From assembly GCA_018672475.1 (NCBI GenBank), contig JABHFS010000099.1, positions 1 to 56,841 on the forward strand: 56,841 bases of DNA. The letters run 5' to 3'. The position numbers and the translations under genes are program-made. Of the stretch, positions 15,146 to 23,573 are shown one piece after another. Numbering within the stretch: position 1 is the stretch's first letter; every line of letters begins with the position of its first letter. Source of the stretch: Gemmatimonadota bacterium (GTDB lineage: Bacteria; Latescibacterota; UBA2968; UBA8231). The notes under the pieces were generated by a model, which worked only from the letters and a program-made list of their open reading frames with translations, was not told the DNA's origin and searched no databases.

Positions 15146-16016
15146 TCTATTTGCGCCAGCGCTTTGCTTACTGCTACTAACCGCCATCCCCACCCAGGCG
15201 CAATCACAAGAAACACTCGTCAACACCTTAGTGGCAATCACCTTAACCGATGGCACGCAAATACAAGGCACCATTCTTCGGCAAGACAAGACCCATATCA
15301 CCATCGCGACCTCATCAGGCCTAGAAGTAAAAGTGCCGCGCGATTCGATCGTCTCCACCCGCAACATAAAAAGCAGCAACGGCGCCCTCACCCGCTCCGA
15401 CCCCAACTACTCCCGCCTGATGTTCGCACCAACCGGCCGCCCGCTGCGCAGGGGGCAAGGCTACTGGTCCAACTATTATATCTTCTTTCCTGGAATCACC
15501 TACGGCCTCACCAACCAAATCAGCATGACCGCGGGTCTTTCGGTCTTTCCCGGCCTGGGCCTCGGCGACCAACTCCTATCGCTGGCTCCCAAAATCGCCC
15601 TCTACCAAAACGACGACTTCGCCCTATCCGCCGGCACGCTCTATATGAGCATTTCCGACGAAGGTGGCGGCGGCATGGCCTTTCTCGTCGGCACCAAGGG
15701 ATCCCCCGATAAAAGCTTCACCGCCGGCCTCGGCCTTGGCTATATCAACGAAAAAGACGAGCCCGTGGACTTCGCGGCGCACCCAGTGATCTTGCTCGGC
15801 AGCAATATCCGCCTCTCCGACAGCCTGGCCCTGGTCTCGGAAAACTGGTTTATCACCGGCGAAAACCTAGGCCTCGACGAACAACCCATAGGTATCGCCT
15901 TGCGTTTCTTCGGCAAGGACCTGGCCGTCGACCTTGGCGCGATCATTATCGGCAAAGTCATCAAAGAAGGTTTTCCCATTCCCTGGCTCTCCGCCGTTTA
16001 CCACTTCGGCGATTGA
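15120..16016 (+). CDS. Secreted protein, probable outer-membrane beta-barrel
   Basis: A 298-residue protein with a clear signal peptide (hydrophobic core LFAPALCLLLLTAIPTQA, cleavage likely after TQAQS). The mature N-terminal part (about 30-85) has TLTDGTQIQGTILRQDKTHITIATSSGLEVKVPRDSI, an Sm-like or SH3-like small beta domain found before outer-membrane barrels. The remainder alternates short beta strands with glycine and aromatic residues and ends in an aromatic-rich strand (WLSAVYHFGD), as in outer-membrane barrels. I do not recognise a named family. A promoter at 15028 serves it. Confidence 0.7.
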   Translation: MKTTRIPLNLFAPALCLLLLTAIPTQAQSQETLVNTLVAITLTDGTQIQGTILRQDKTHITIATSSGLEVKVPRDSIVSTRNIKSSNGALTRSDPNYSRLMFAPTGRPLRRGQGYWSNYYIFFPGITYGLTNQISMTAGLSVFPGLGLGDQLLSLAPKIALYQNDDFALSAGTLYMSISDEGGGGMAFLVGTKGSPDKSFTAGLGLGYINEKDEPVDFAAHPVILLGSNIRLSDSLALVSENWFITGENLGLDEQPIGIALRFFGKDLAVDLGAIIIGKVIKEGFPIPWLSAVYHFGD

Positions 16017-16063
16017 CCCATGACGATCCATTCTTTCCTCACCCTTCCTTTCTGCGACAAACC

Positions 16064-17017
16064 ATGACAACGCGCATCGGCATTATCGGCATCGGCGGTT
16101 TTGCCGCCCATTACCACCTACCTCACCTGCTCGCCCGCGACAACGTAAGCATAGCCGGCATCTGCGATACGGACGCCACCCGCTTGAAAAAAGTGGACCC
16201 GCGCCTTACCGATGTACCAAGCTTCACCGACTATCGTCCTCTATTAGACCTCGGCCTCGACGCACTACTCATCAGCTCGCCCAATATCTACCATTTCGAG
16301 CAGTGCCAAGCAGCGCTTGAACACGACCTACACCTGCTCGTCGACAAGCCACTGACCATGACCAGCGACGAGGCCGCGGTCCTTATCGCGTTAGCTCGCA
16401 CCCGCCAGCGCATCCTGATGACGGCCTATACCCGGCACTTTATGGCCAGCGCTCGCCGCGTCAAAGACCACCTCGCCGCCGGTGCGATCGCCCAAGCCAT
16501 CACCGCCGTACAGCGCAAAAACATCGACGACCGTGCACCGCTACACGGCGGCATCCTGCACGCGCGCACCGTACACATCGCCGATCTCATCCCCTGGCTT
16601 ACCGGAAAACCGATCATCGGCGTAGAAGGCCGCGTCGAATCCAGCCCGGAAGGCTACGAGACCTTCGTCGATATGCGCCTAACGCTCAAAGACGGCCCGA
16701 GCGTGCAGTTGTTGGTCATCAGCGGCGACGGCGAATTCCAAGACGAGGTTTCAGTCTATTGCCGCGAGCAGAGCTTTCGCATCGACAAAGAGCTACTCTA
16801 CGCCGCCGACCGCCGCGGCCGCTGGACACTGGTTGACGACCTGCCCGACGGCGGCAATTCGACCGATCATTTTATAGACGCGCTGCAAGGCAAAATCGAT
16901 AGCGCAAATTCACCCACCGCCCTCGACGGCCAAGACGGCCTGCAGGCCCTGCGCGTCATCGAGGCCATCAAAGAAGCGGGCCGCACCGGCTGCTTCGTCG
17001 AAATCCCGGAGACTTAA
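16064..17017 (+). CDS. Gfo/Idh/MocA family oxidoreductase
   Basis: A 317-residue dehydrogenase starting at ATG 16064 with TTRIGIIGIGGFAAHYHLPHL. The usual EKP motif is VDKPLTM here, keeping lysine but with aspartate in place of glutamate. The DDRAPLHGGILHARTVHIADL region holds the active-site histidine. An upstream TTG at 16013 is in frame but would overlap the barrel gene and adds a non-conserved head. The stop is one base before the start of a second dehydrogenase, so the two form an operon and may act in turn, or as an oxidation/reduction pair, on one sugar. Confidence 0.88.
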   Translation: MTTRIGIIGIGGFAAHYHLPHLLARDNVSIAGICDTDATRLKKVDPRLTDVPSFTDYRPLLDLGLDALLISSPNIYHFEQCQAALEHDLHLLVDKPLTMTSDEAAVLIALARTRQRILMTAYTRHFMASARRVKDHLAAGAIAQAITAVQRKNIDDRAPLHGGILHARTVHIADLIPWLTGKPIIGVEGRVESSPEGYETFVDMRLTLKDGPSVQLLVISGDGEFQDEVSVYCREQSFRIDKELLYAADRRGRWTLVDDLPDGGNSTDHFIDALQGKIDSANSPTALDGQDGLQALRVIEAIKEAGRTGCFVEIPET

Positions 17018-17018
17018 C

Positions 17019-18086
17019 ATGGACCGCATCCGCTTTGCGCAACTCAGCTTCTGGTTTATGCACGCACACGGCATCTGTGCCGCCGCCGAACGCCATCCCA
17101 ACGTCGACCTCGCCTGCATCTGGGACGACGATCCCGCACGCGGGCGCGCTGCCGCCGAGAAGTTCGGCGTCGAATATATCGGCGACCTCGACGAAGTGCT
17201 CGCGCGCGATGACATCGACGCCGTCGGCATCTGCTCGCCGACACAACAACACGGCGAACACGCCCTTGCCGCAATCGAAAAAGGCAAACATTGCCTGGTC
17301 GAAAAACCCTTCACCCGCACCGTCGCCCAGGCCGATGAGGTCATCGCCGCCGCCGAAGCGCACAAGGTCCAGGTGATGCCCGTCTACAACCTGCGCTTCA
17401 CCCCCGCCAACGAAAAAATGAAGGAATTCGTCGACACTGGCGCGCTCGGCCCCATCTACCAGGTCCGCCGCCGTCACGGCCACCGCGAATACGGCAAAAA
17501 TAACAACGATGCACAAACGATAATGAACGACCCCGCCTGGGCCTGGAAGGACGCCGATGCCGAGGGCCGCCGCTCGCTCTACCACGCCGGCTCGCACGCG
17601 ATGCTGTGGATGGCGTGGATGTTCGGCATGCCCGAATGCGTGGTCTCGCTGGGCGGCGCGCGTGTCAAAGGACTGCCCGTCGAAGACAACAACGCCTGCG
17701 TCTTCCGCTACGCCGACGGCATGATCGTCACTCTGCACACCAGCGAAACCGAAACCGCCGCGCCATTGGCCACCGAGATCTATGGCTTCGACGGCGCGCT
17801 GGTGCAGGTGCGCGGCGACGGGCCGTCGACCTTCGCCGAATTCGGCGCACCGGGCGCGCTGATGCATTACAAAGAATCCACCAAAGAGTGGCAGCCGATC
17901 GAAGGCATTTCGCAGAAATTTCAGCCCGAAGGCTACAATCCCAACGACCGCTTCTTCGACGCGCTGCTCAAAGGGGAGGAGATGCCGGTGACGATGTACG
18001 ACGGGCGCCGGTCGGTGCAGTTATTGGCCGCCGCCGAATTGGCCGACCGCGAGCGGCGGACGGTGGATATCGCCGAGGTCGGTTAA
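17019..18086 (+). CDS. Gfo/Idh/MocA family oxidoreductase
   Basis: A 355-residue dehydrogenase. The Rossmann glycine motif is unusual: RIRFAQLSFWFMHAHGICAAA replaces GxGxxG, while VEKPFTR is intact near residues 92-98 and LYHAGSHAMLWM carries the active-site histidine. Loss of the glycine-rich loop may alter cofactor binding. It follows the previous dehydrogenase with a one-base gap and should be co-transcribed with it. Substrate not readable. Confidence 0.87.
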   Translation: MDRIRFAQLSFWFMHAHGICAAAERHPNVDLACIWDDDPARGRAAAEKFGVEYIGDLDEVLARDDIDAVGICSPTQQHGEHALAAIEKGKHCLVEKPFTRTVAQADEVIAAAEAHKVQVMPVYNLRFTPANEKMKEFVDTGALGPIYQVRRRHGHREYGKNNNDAQTIMNDPAWAWKDADAEGRRSLYHAGSHAMLWMAWMFGMPECVVSLGGARVKGLPVEDNNACVFRYADGMIVTLHTSETETAAPLATEIYGFDGALVQVRGDGPSTFAEFGAPGALMHYKESTKEWQPIEGISQKFQPEGYNPNDRFFDALLKGEEMPVTMYDGRRSVQLLAAAELADRERRTVDIAEVG

Positions 18087-18181
18087 GAAAATAGCAAGAG
18101 TCTACATCGGTTTATTCTAAAGGGATTCGTAAAGAAGAACAACGGGAGAGCAACATACAAGGTATCTTACTAGGCGGATTT

Positions 18182-18322
18182 ATGCTTGTCTTACCTCTGG
18201 GCATAATCTTAGATACGATAAATAGCTCTCCGCTTATGAGTGCAGCTTTTAAGCAGAGTATTGAACAACACAACGAACACCGTTATATAATAATGGCGAG
18301 ATCATTCGCAAGCCCCCACTAA
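18182..18322 (+). other. Short hydrophobic open frame between genes, doubtful
   Basis: In the 238-base gap after 18086, an open frame from ATG 18182 encodes 46 residues starting MLVLPLGIILDTINSSPL. The frame is open upstream without a start codon and there is no ribosome site. The stretch is AT-richer than its neighbours. It may be a small membrane peptide, a remnant, or chance. Confidence 0.15.
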
Positions 18323-18324
18323 AC

Positions 18325-19095
18325 TCACAACCTATGCAACCGCCCCATCTCCTCGGCGTCCAACGTCCAGTCGAAAATATCCATATTCGCTCGCAGATGC
18401 TGCTCTGAGCTCGCCTTCGGAATCGCCACAATCTCCTGCTGCACCAGCCATCTGAGCGCCACCTGCGCCGCCGACTTGCCATGTTTGTCGCCAATCGCCG
18501 CCAGCGTCATATCATCGGCCGCATCGCCTTTCGCCAACGGCCGATACGCCGTCACCGCAACCTTGTGCGCTCGGCAATGTTCCAGCAAAGCCGTATCCAC
18601 ATTGCCCACGTGCAGCTCAATCTGATTATTGACGATCGGCACACTCGCTACCTCTTGCGCCTCGTCGATCAGCGCGGGCGAAAAGTTGCTCACACCAATG
18701 CTGCGCGCCCGACCGCTCGCCGCAATCTCGTCAAAAGCCTTCAGTGTCTCGGCCAAAGGCACCGCCTCATTCGGCCAATGCACCAACAACAAGTCGACAT
18801 AGTCCGTCGCCAATTGCTCTACACACTCGGCAAATTGCCTATGCACTTGCGCGTATTGCAACGCATCGGGCCAGATCTTCGTCGTCACAAAAACCTCGCC
18901 GCGCTCGATTCCACTCGCCTGAAGCCCCCGGGCAACTTCCACCTGATTTTTATAATTATACGCCGTGTCGAGATGGCGATAGCCCATTTCCAACGCCATC
19001 TGTACCACGCGCGTGCATTCATCCCCCCGCAATTGCCACGTGCCCAAACCCAGCAAGGGCATCGCATGCCCAGACGCTAATTCGATAACCGACAT
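18325..19095 (-). CDS. Aldo/keto reductase (2,5-diketo-D-gluconate reductase-like)
   Basis: A 256-residue AKR with the tetrad D43 and Y48 in HLDTAYNYKN, K73 in TTKIW and H106 in LLVHWP. The IPKASSEQHLRANMDIFDW block binds NADPH. Its length and motifs match the DkgA/DkgB group, which reduces diketogluconate, methylglyoxal and other small aldehydes. The ATG at 19095 has AGGAG 6 bases upstream, so the longer frame to 19158 is not used. It differs from the larger AKR at 7766. It stands alone on the minus strand, divergent from the CE15 gene. Confidence 0.9.
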   Translation of the reverse strand: MSVIELASGHAMPLLGLGTWQLRGDECTRVVQMALEMGYRHLDTAYNYKNQVEVARGLQASGIERGEVFVTTKIWPDALQYAQVHRQFAECVEQLATDYVDLLLVHWPNEAVPLAETLKAFDEIAASGRARSIGVSNFSPALIDEAQEVASVPIVNNQIELHVGNVDTALLEHCRAHKVAVTAYRPLAKGDAADDMTLAAIGDKHGKSAAQVALRWLVQQEIVAIPKASSEQHLRANMDIFDWTLDAEEMGRLHRL

Positions 19096-19160
19096 TACAA
19101 TCTCCTGATATGAGATACGGCCAAAACATAGACAAATCCTGCAACGCAACAAATACATGC

Positions 19161-19189
19161 TTGCAATGATCCACAGCCCGCCCTAACCT
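19161..19189 (+). promoter_or_regulatory. Possible promoter for the CE15-GH16 pair
   Basis: TTGCAA at 19161-19166 and TAACCT at 19184-19189 with a 17-base spacer, about 34 bases before ATG 19224. The -10 is a weak match. No clear ribosome site precedes the start. Confidence 0.28.
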
Positions 19190-19223
19190 AAGAGTTATCC
19201 GGTTTCTTTACATATATGCAAAA

Positions 19224-20453
19224 ATGGTAACTATGCCGACAGAAAATACAAATTACGACGAAGCGCAAGTCCCGACGTATACCCTGCCCGAAGCATTGCT
19301 CAGAGAAAATGGCGAACCCGTAACCGACGCGCCCACCTGGACGCAAACGCGCCGCCCGGAAATACTACAGCTTTTTAAGACCCACGTCTTCGGCGAAATG
19401 CCCGCCGCCCTGCCCAATACTCGTTTTGTCGTCAGCGAAGAGGGACAAGCCCTAGGGGGCCGCGCCCGTCGCCGCCAAGTCAGTGTGTATTTCACCGCCG
19501 ACAACGACGGCCCGAGCATGGACATCCTGCTCTACCTGCCCGCCGACGCAAAAGGCCCCGTGCCCGTTTTCCTAGGCCTCAACTTCTTCGGCAACCACAC
19601 CGTTCTGCTCGACCCCGAGATTCACCTCAACCCGCGTTGGATGCGCGCCGAAGAGAAAAATGGCATCGTCGATAACCGCGCCACCATCGACTCGCGCGGT
19701 TGCCTGGCCAGTCGTTGGTGCGTCGACGAGGTGCTCGCGCGCGGTTATGGCTTAGCCACCGTCTATAGCGGCGACCTCGACCCCGACTACGACGACGGTT
19801 ACCAAAACGGCATCCACCCGCTGTTTTTTAAAGAAGGCCAGACCCGGCCCGCGCCCAACGAGTGGGGCACCATCGGCGCTTGGACTTGGGGTTTGAGCCG
19901 GGCTATGGACTATCTACAGACCGATGCCGAAGTCGACCGCGCGCGTGTCGCCGTACTCGGCCTTTCGCGGCTGGGCAAAACTTCACTTTGGGCCGGCGCC
20001 TGTGACGAGCGTTTCGCGCTGGTGATCTCCAACGAATCGGGCTGCGGCGGCGCAGCGCTTTCCCGCCGTCGTTATGGCGAGACCATCAAGGACATCAACG
20101 AAACGTTCCCGCATTGGTTTTGCGACAACTTCCGCCGCTATAACAACGCCGAAAACGAACAGCCCATCGACCAACACATGCTATTGGCGCTTTGCGCGCC
20201 GCGACCGCTCTATGTCGCCAGTGCCGTCGACGACCGCTGGTGCGACCCGCGTGGGGAATTCCTCGCCGCTCTGGCCGCCGACCCGATCTACCGCCTGCTC
20301 GGCACCCAAGGCCTGCCCGCCGAAGAAATGCCCGCTGTCGACCAGCCCGTCATGGGCCACATCGGTTATCATATCCGTAGCGGTGGCCACGACCTGACCG
20401 CCTACGACTGGGCGCAATATCTCGATTTCGCCGATATGCACTTGCCCATATGA
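19224..20453 (+). CDS. CE15-like glucuronoyl methylesterase (alpha/beta hydrolase)
   Basis: A 409-residue alpha/beta hydrolase of carbohydrate esterase family 15. The nucleophile is S248 in VLGLSRLGKTSLWAGA, where the GxSRxGK spelling is diagnostic; NESGCGGAALSRRRYGE carries the acid E271, and H389 in RSGGHDLTAYDW completes the site. Known members cleave the ester between lignin alcohols and 4-O-methyl-glucuronate of glucuronoxylan; bacterial and marine members act on related uronate esters. No signal peptide is visible from either ATG (19224 or 19233), whereas most characterised members are secreted. It overlaps the secreted GH16 gene by 4 bases, so the two should be made together. Confidence 0.85.
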   Translation: MVTMPTENTNYDEAQVPTYTLPEALLRENGEPVTDAPTWTQTRRPEILQLFKTHVFGEMPAALPNTRFVVSEEGQALGGRARRRQVSVYFTADNDGPSMDILLYLPADAKGPVPVFLGLNFFGNHTVLLDPEIHLNPRWMRAEEKNGIVDNRATIDSRGCLASRWCVDEVLARGYGLATVYSGDLDPDYDDGYQNGIHPLFFKEGQTRPAPNEWGTIGAWTWGLSRAMDYLQTDAEVDRARVAVLGLSRLGKTSLWAGACDERFALVISNESGCGGAALSRRRYGETIKDINETFPHWFCDNFRRYNNAENEQPIDQHMLLALCAPRPLYVASAVDDRWCDPRGEFLAALAADPIYRLLGTQGLPAEEMPAVDQPVMGHIGYHIRSGGHDLTAYDWAQYLDFADMHLPI

Positions 20454-21313
20454 GGAGCCCTATACTGCTTATAGCGTTAATCGCTCTACTCCTCGGTGCA
20501 CAGTCCGCGACCGCGCGAAACGATTGGCCGCTGGTCTGGGCCGACGAATTCACCGGCGAAGGGCTGCCCGACACCTCCAACTGGCGCTACGATGTCGGCG
20601 GCGACGGCTGGGGCAACGACGAGTTACAACACTACACCGCACAACGCTTGCAAAACGCCCGCATCGAAAACGGCCTGCTGGTCATCGAAGCTCACCGCGA
20701 AAAATTCCAAGACCGCGCCTACACCTCGGCACGCTTAGTATCCAAACGCGACTGGACCTATGGCCGTTTCGAAATCCGCGCCAAGATGCCTGTCGGCCGC
20801 GGCACCTGGCCGGCGCTGTGGATGCTACCGACGCACAACACCTACGGCGGCGAGCACTACTGGCCTGACAATGGCGAGATCGACATTCTCGAACAGGTCG
20901 GCTACCAACCCGATGTCGTGCACTTCTCGGTCCACACCCGCGCCTACCACCACTCCATCGGCACACAAAAGACCAACCACCGCACGCTCGCCAATACCAG
21001 CACGCAATTCCACGTTTACGCCGCCGAGTGGACACCCGAAGAAATCCGCTTCTTCGTCGACGGCAAGCGCTATTTCACCTTCGCCAACGAACGCCTGACC
21101 GATGAAAAGGCCAACTACCAACAATGGCCCTTCGACCGCCCCTTCCACCTGCTGCTCAATATCGCCGTCGGCGGCAGTTGGGGCGGTGCACAGGGTGTCG
21201 ACGAAGGCATCTGGCCGCAAAAGCTCGAAGTCGACTACGTGCGTGTCTACCAACCGCCGGCCGACACCGCGGTCGAAAAACAGTCCTGGGGCAAAATTAA
21301 ACAGACCGACTGA
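20450..21313 (+). CDS. Secreted GH16 family glucanase
   Basis: A 287-residue glycoside hydrolase family 16 enzyme with a signal peptide (residues 1-22, ending SATA). The catalytic motif is GEIDILEQ with nucleophile E143, assisting D145 and acid/base E148; ExDxxE spacing without an extra residue gap fits the laminarinase/lichenase groups. WYGRFE-type and LLLNIAVGGSWGG blocks are typical. It should cut beta-1,3 or mixed-linkage glucans in the periplasm or outside. The start overlaps the CE15 stop (ATGA). Confidence 0.9.
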   Translation: MRSPILLIALIALLLGAQSATARNDWPLVWADEFTGEGLPDTSNWRYDVGGDGWGNDELQHYTAQRLQNARIENGLLVIEAHREKFQDRAYTSARLVSKRDWTYGRFEIRAKMPVGRGTWPALWMLPTHNTYGGEHYWPDNGEIDILEQVGYQPDVVHFSVHTRAYHHSIGTQKTNHRTLANTSTQFHVYAAEWTPEEIRFFVDGKRYFTFANERLTDEKANYQQWPFDRPFHLLLNIAVGGSWGGAQGVDEGIWPQKLEVDYVRVYQPPADTAVEKQSWGKIKQTD

Positions 21314-21361
21314 ATCCATGCGGCTGTAAAACAACCGTCTGGTTTTTCGCGAATTGCCCCC

Positions 21362-21606
21362 CCAACACTGGGTCGGGGCTACGCCATCTGCGCGTTCGGC
21401 TTTGACACACTAAATCTCCACCGCATCTGGTCCTGGTGCGTAGCCGACAACCAGCCTTTTTACCCGCGTCTTAAAAAAAACTCGGCCGGCGCCAAGAAGG
21501 CCGCCTAGCACAACGAGCATTCATCAAAGGCCCATGGCGCGGCCACCTGCTCTACGCTATACTAGAAGACGATTGGCAAGCAAACACCCACCCTAAAACC
21601 AAGTAG
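21362..21606 (+). pseudogene. Frameshifted GNAT acetyltransferase (RimJ/RimL-like)
   Basis: Different frames read HW, then GYAICAFGFDTLNLHRIWSWCVADNQP, then GRRQEGRLAQRAFIKGPW and RGHLLYAILEDDWQ, ending TAG 21604-21606. Together they match the C-terminal half of RimJ/RimL-type GNATs, whose usual text is LGLHRIxAxxxxxNxxS, LGFxxEGxLRxxxxxxGxxxDxxxYxLL. At least two or three frameshifts and the missing N-terminal half mark a dead gene. Confidence 0.65.
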
Positions 21607-21648
21607 GGTCCCATTCCACTCATTCTCCAGACTTCCAGCACAACCGGT

Positions 21649-21738
21649 GGTCTGTCGGGGGGGTACCCCCGCCGCGGCTTTGCAGTGTCTCACAGGATCT
21701 GAGGCGAGAATGAGCAAGGGCATACCCTCCGACAAACC
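21649..21738. repeat. Repeat A copy 2
   Basis: The ends 21649-21669 and 21718-21738 are imperfect inverted repeats (GGTCTGTCGG at the left, CCGACAAACC at the right). GGCGAGAATGAGC at 21703-21715 is the exact reverse complement of the block at 5218-5230, and ATCTGAG and TCACAGG nearby match the other shared blocks in the same order. It is shorter than copy 1 because two internal segments are missing. It lies between the GNAT remnant and the next PhyH gene. Confidence 0.5.
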
Positions 21739-21746
21739 GAAAAACC

Positions 21747-22577
21747 ATGCAAGAACAACACCAAGACTACCTCTTTGACCTCCAGGGCTACCTAGTCCTA
21801 AAAAATGCCATCGCCCCCGAAGACCTAAACGCCATGAACCAATGGGTCGACAACCATCAGGATTACATAGAAACCCCCGGCGACAAAGAAAACACCCGCT
21901 GGATCGGCGGCGTAGAAACCCATAGCTACAGTAAGGAAGACGGCGTCAATTTCCAGAATATCGTCGCCGGCGACCCCGTCTTCGAAAAACTCATCGACTA
22001 CCCCACCTGGTTCGGCCTCGCCAAAAAGTATATCAACGCCGACATCAACGGCCTGTCGATCCACGAGAATTTCCTCAATGTACGCGGGGCCGGCGGGCAC
22101 CTCTTTATTCACTGCGGCGGGCACGCGCCGCTGTGCTACCTGACCTTCCGCCACCACAATACCGGCGAGTGGATGGTCGGCCAGATCAACGTGCTGATCG
22201 CCCTAGAGGACATCGGCCCAGGAGACGGCGCGACTGTATTGGTACCCGGTAGCCACAAGGCCACCGAAATCCACCCACGCCTCGTCGTCAATGGCCGCGG
22301 CGTCACTAGCCGCAACGATATGGCGGCCGAGGGCGCGGTCGGCATGCAGGAGATGCACCTCAAAGCCGGCGACGCGCTCTTTTTTACCGACGCCATCACC
22401 CACGGCTCGGCCGAGCGCAAAAACGATGGGCACCGGCGCGTCGTGGTCTATCGCTATTCGCCGCGTTTTATCCGATCGCGTTTCAATTACGAATTATCGG
22501 ACGACCTACTGCAACGCCTGACCCCCGAGCAACGAAACATCATGCTGCCGATCCCGCCGCGGCCTATCCCCGGCTAA
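21747..22577 (+). CDS. PhyH-like dioxygenase with altered metal motif
   Basis: A 276-residue protein with the PhyH fold pattern: YLFDLQGYLVLKNAI at the start, INVLIALEDIGPGDGATVLVPGSHKATEIHP in the core, and the distal H219 in TDAITHGSAERK with an arginine pair following (HRRVVVYRY). The proximal HxD motif is not obvious; the corresponding stretch is GGHLFIHCGGHAPLCY, with H122 followed by C and G. Iron binding by two histidines (as in halogenases) or another ligand is possible. It is downstream of repeat A copy 2 and has no visible ribosome site. Confidence 0.8.
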   Translation: MQEQHQDYLFDLQGYLVLKNAIAPEDLNAMNQWVDNHQDYIETPGDKENTRWIGGVETHSYSKEDGVNFQNIVAGDPVFEKLIDYPTWFGLAKKYINADINGLSIHENFLNVRGAGGHLFIHCGGHAPLCYLTFRHHNTGEWMVGQINVLIALEDIGPGDGATVLVPGSHKATEIHPRLVVNGRGVTSRNDMAAEGAVGMQEMHLKAGDALFFTDAITHGSAERKNDGHRRVVVYRYSPRFIRSRFNYELSDDLLQRLTPEQRNIMLPIPPRPIPG

Positions 22578-22691
22578 AAATGGATCGCGCCGCGCTGAAG
22601 CCCTCTTGCGTGGAATGAGCTTTGCCGGGTTATTTTGTCCGTCGCCACCCCAACCGAATAATCGATTACCCCCAAGTAAACCGGAGTCTTG

Positions 22692-23507
22692 ATGCGCCTT
22701 GCCATTCTCTGCGATATCCACGGCAACCTCCCCGCCTTCGAAGCGGTTATCGCGCACGTAAAACAACAAAGCCCAGACTTTCTGCTCATCGCCGGTGATA
22801 TCGTCAACGGCAGTCCAGATTCGTTCACCTGCTGGCAATACGCGCAAGACTTGCACTGCCCGATCCTACGCGGCAACCAGGAGCGCTATGTACAAGAATT
22901 AGCTACCGGTCAGGCGCCGTCGCTGTGGCACAGCCCGCAATTCGCGCCCGTGCAATGGACACGGGCACAATTGGGCGATCAAATATGCGCATCATTCGCC
23001 GACTTACCGCTGTCTTGGCGCAGCGAATCAGTGCCGGACCTCGTCGTCGTGCACGCGTCGCTGCAAAACGACAGAGACGATATCTGGGCCCATACACCCG
23101 CCGCCGAAATAACGCAGATGTTTCCCGAGGTCGCAGAACACTACATCGTCCGCGGCCACAACCATTTCGCCCAAATGCGGCTATGGGGCGAGCGCCAAAT
23201 CATCAGCGCAGGCTCCGTCGGCCTGCCGATGGACAGTTCAAACACCGCGCAATACCTACTACTTGACCGCAAAGGGTCGGCCTGGCATGCCACCCACCAA
23301 GCGCTATGCTACGACCACGACGCAGCCATAGCCCGCTTCCACGATACAAATTACCTGCGGGAAACCGGTCCAATGGGCCGTCTCTGTCTGCGTGAGCTAG
23401 TCACCGGCACCGCGCATATGGTGCCTTTCCTCCGGCTCTACGCCCGCTGGCGCAAGGACGGCGTCGGCCTGAACGAGGCCGTCGAGCGGTTTTTACAAGC
23501 GTATTGA
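22692..23507 (+). CDS. Metallophosphoesterase
   Basis: A 271-residue calcineurin-like phosphoesterase. The two-metal site motifs are D8 and H10 in LCDIHGN, D36 in LIAGDIVNG, N in LRGNQER (GNHE variant), H in VVVHAS, and RGHNH. This layout fits the YfcE/MJ0936 group of phosphodiesterases. The ATG at 22692 has GGAG at 22683-22686; a TTG one codon before is possible. It is not overlapping neighbours. Confidence 0.88.
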   Translation: MRLAILCDIHGNLPAFEAVIAHVKQQSPDFLLIAGDIVNGSPDSFTCWQYAQDLHCPILRGNQERYVQELATGQAPSLWHSPQFAPVQWTRAQLGDQICASFADLPLSWRSESVPDLVVVHASLQNDRDDIWAHTPAAEITQMFPEVAEHYIVRGHNHFAQMRLWGERQIISAGSVGLPMDSSNTAQYLLLDRKGSAWHATHQALCYDHDAAIARFHDTNYLRETGPMGRLCLRELVTGTAHMVPFLRLYARWRKDGVGLNEAVERFLQAY

Positions 23508-23573
23508 GCCGGTTGGAAAATTGCTTAGATTTGCTTTAGTCTACCAACACTCCCACAGCGAAAGACCTACTCC

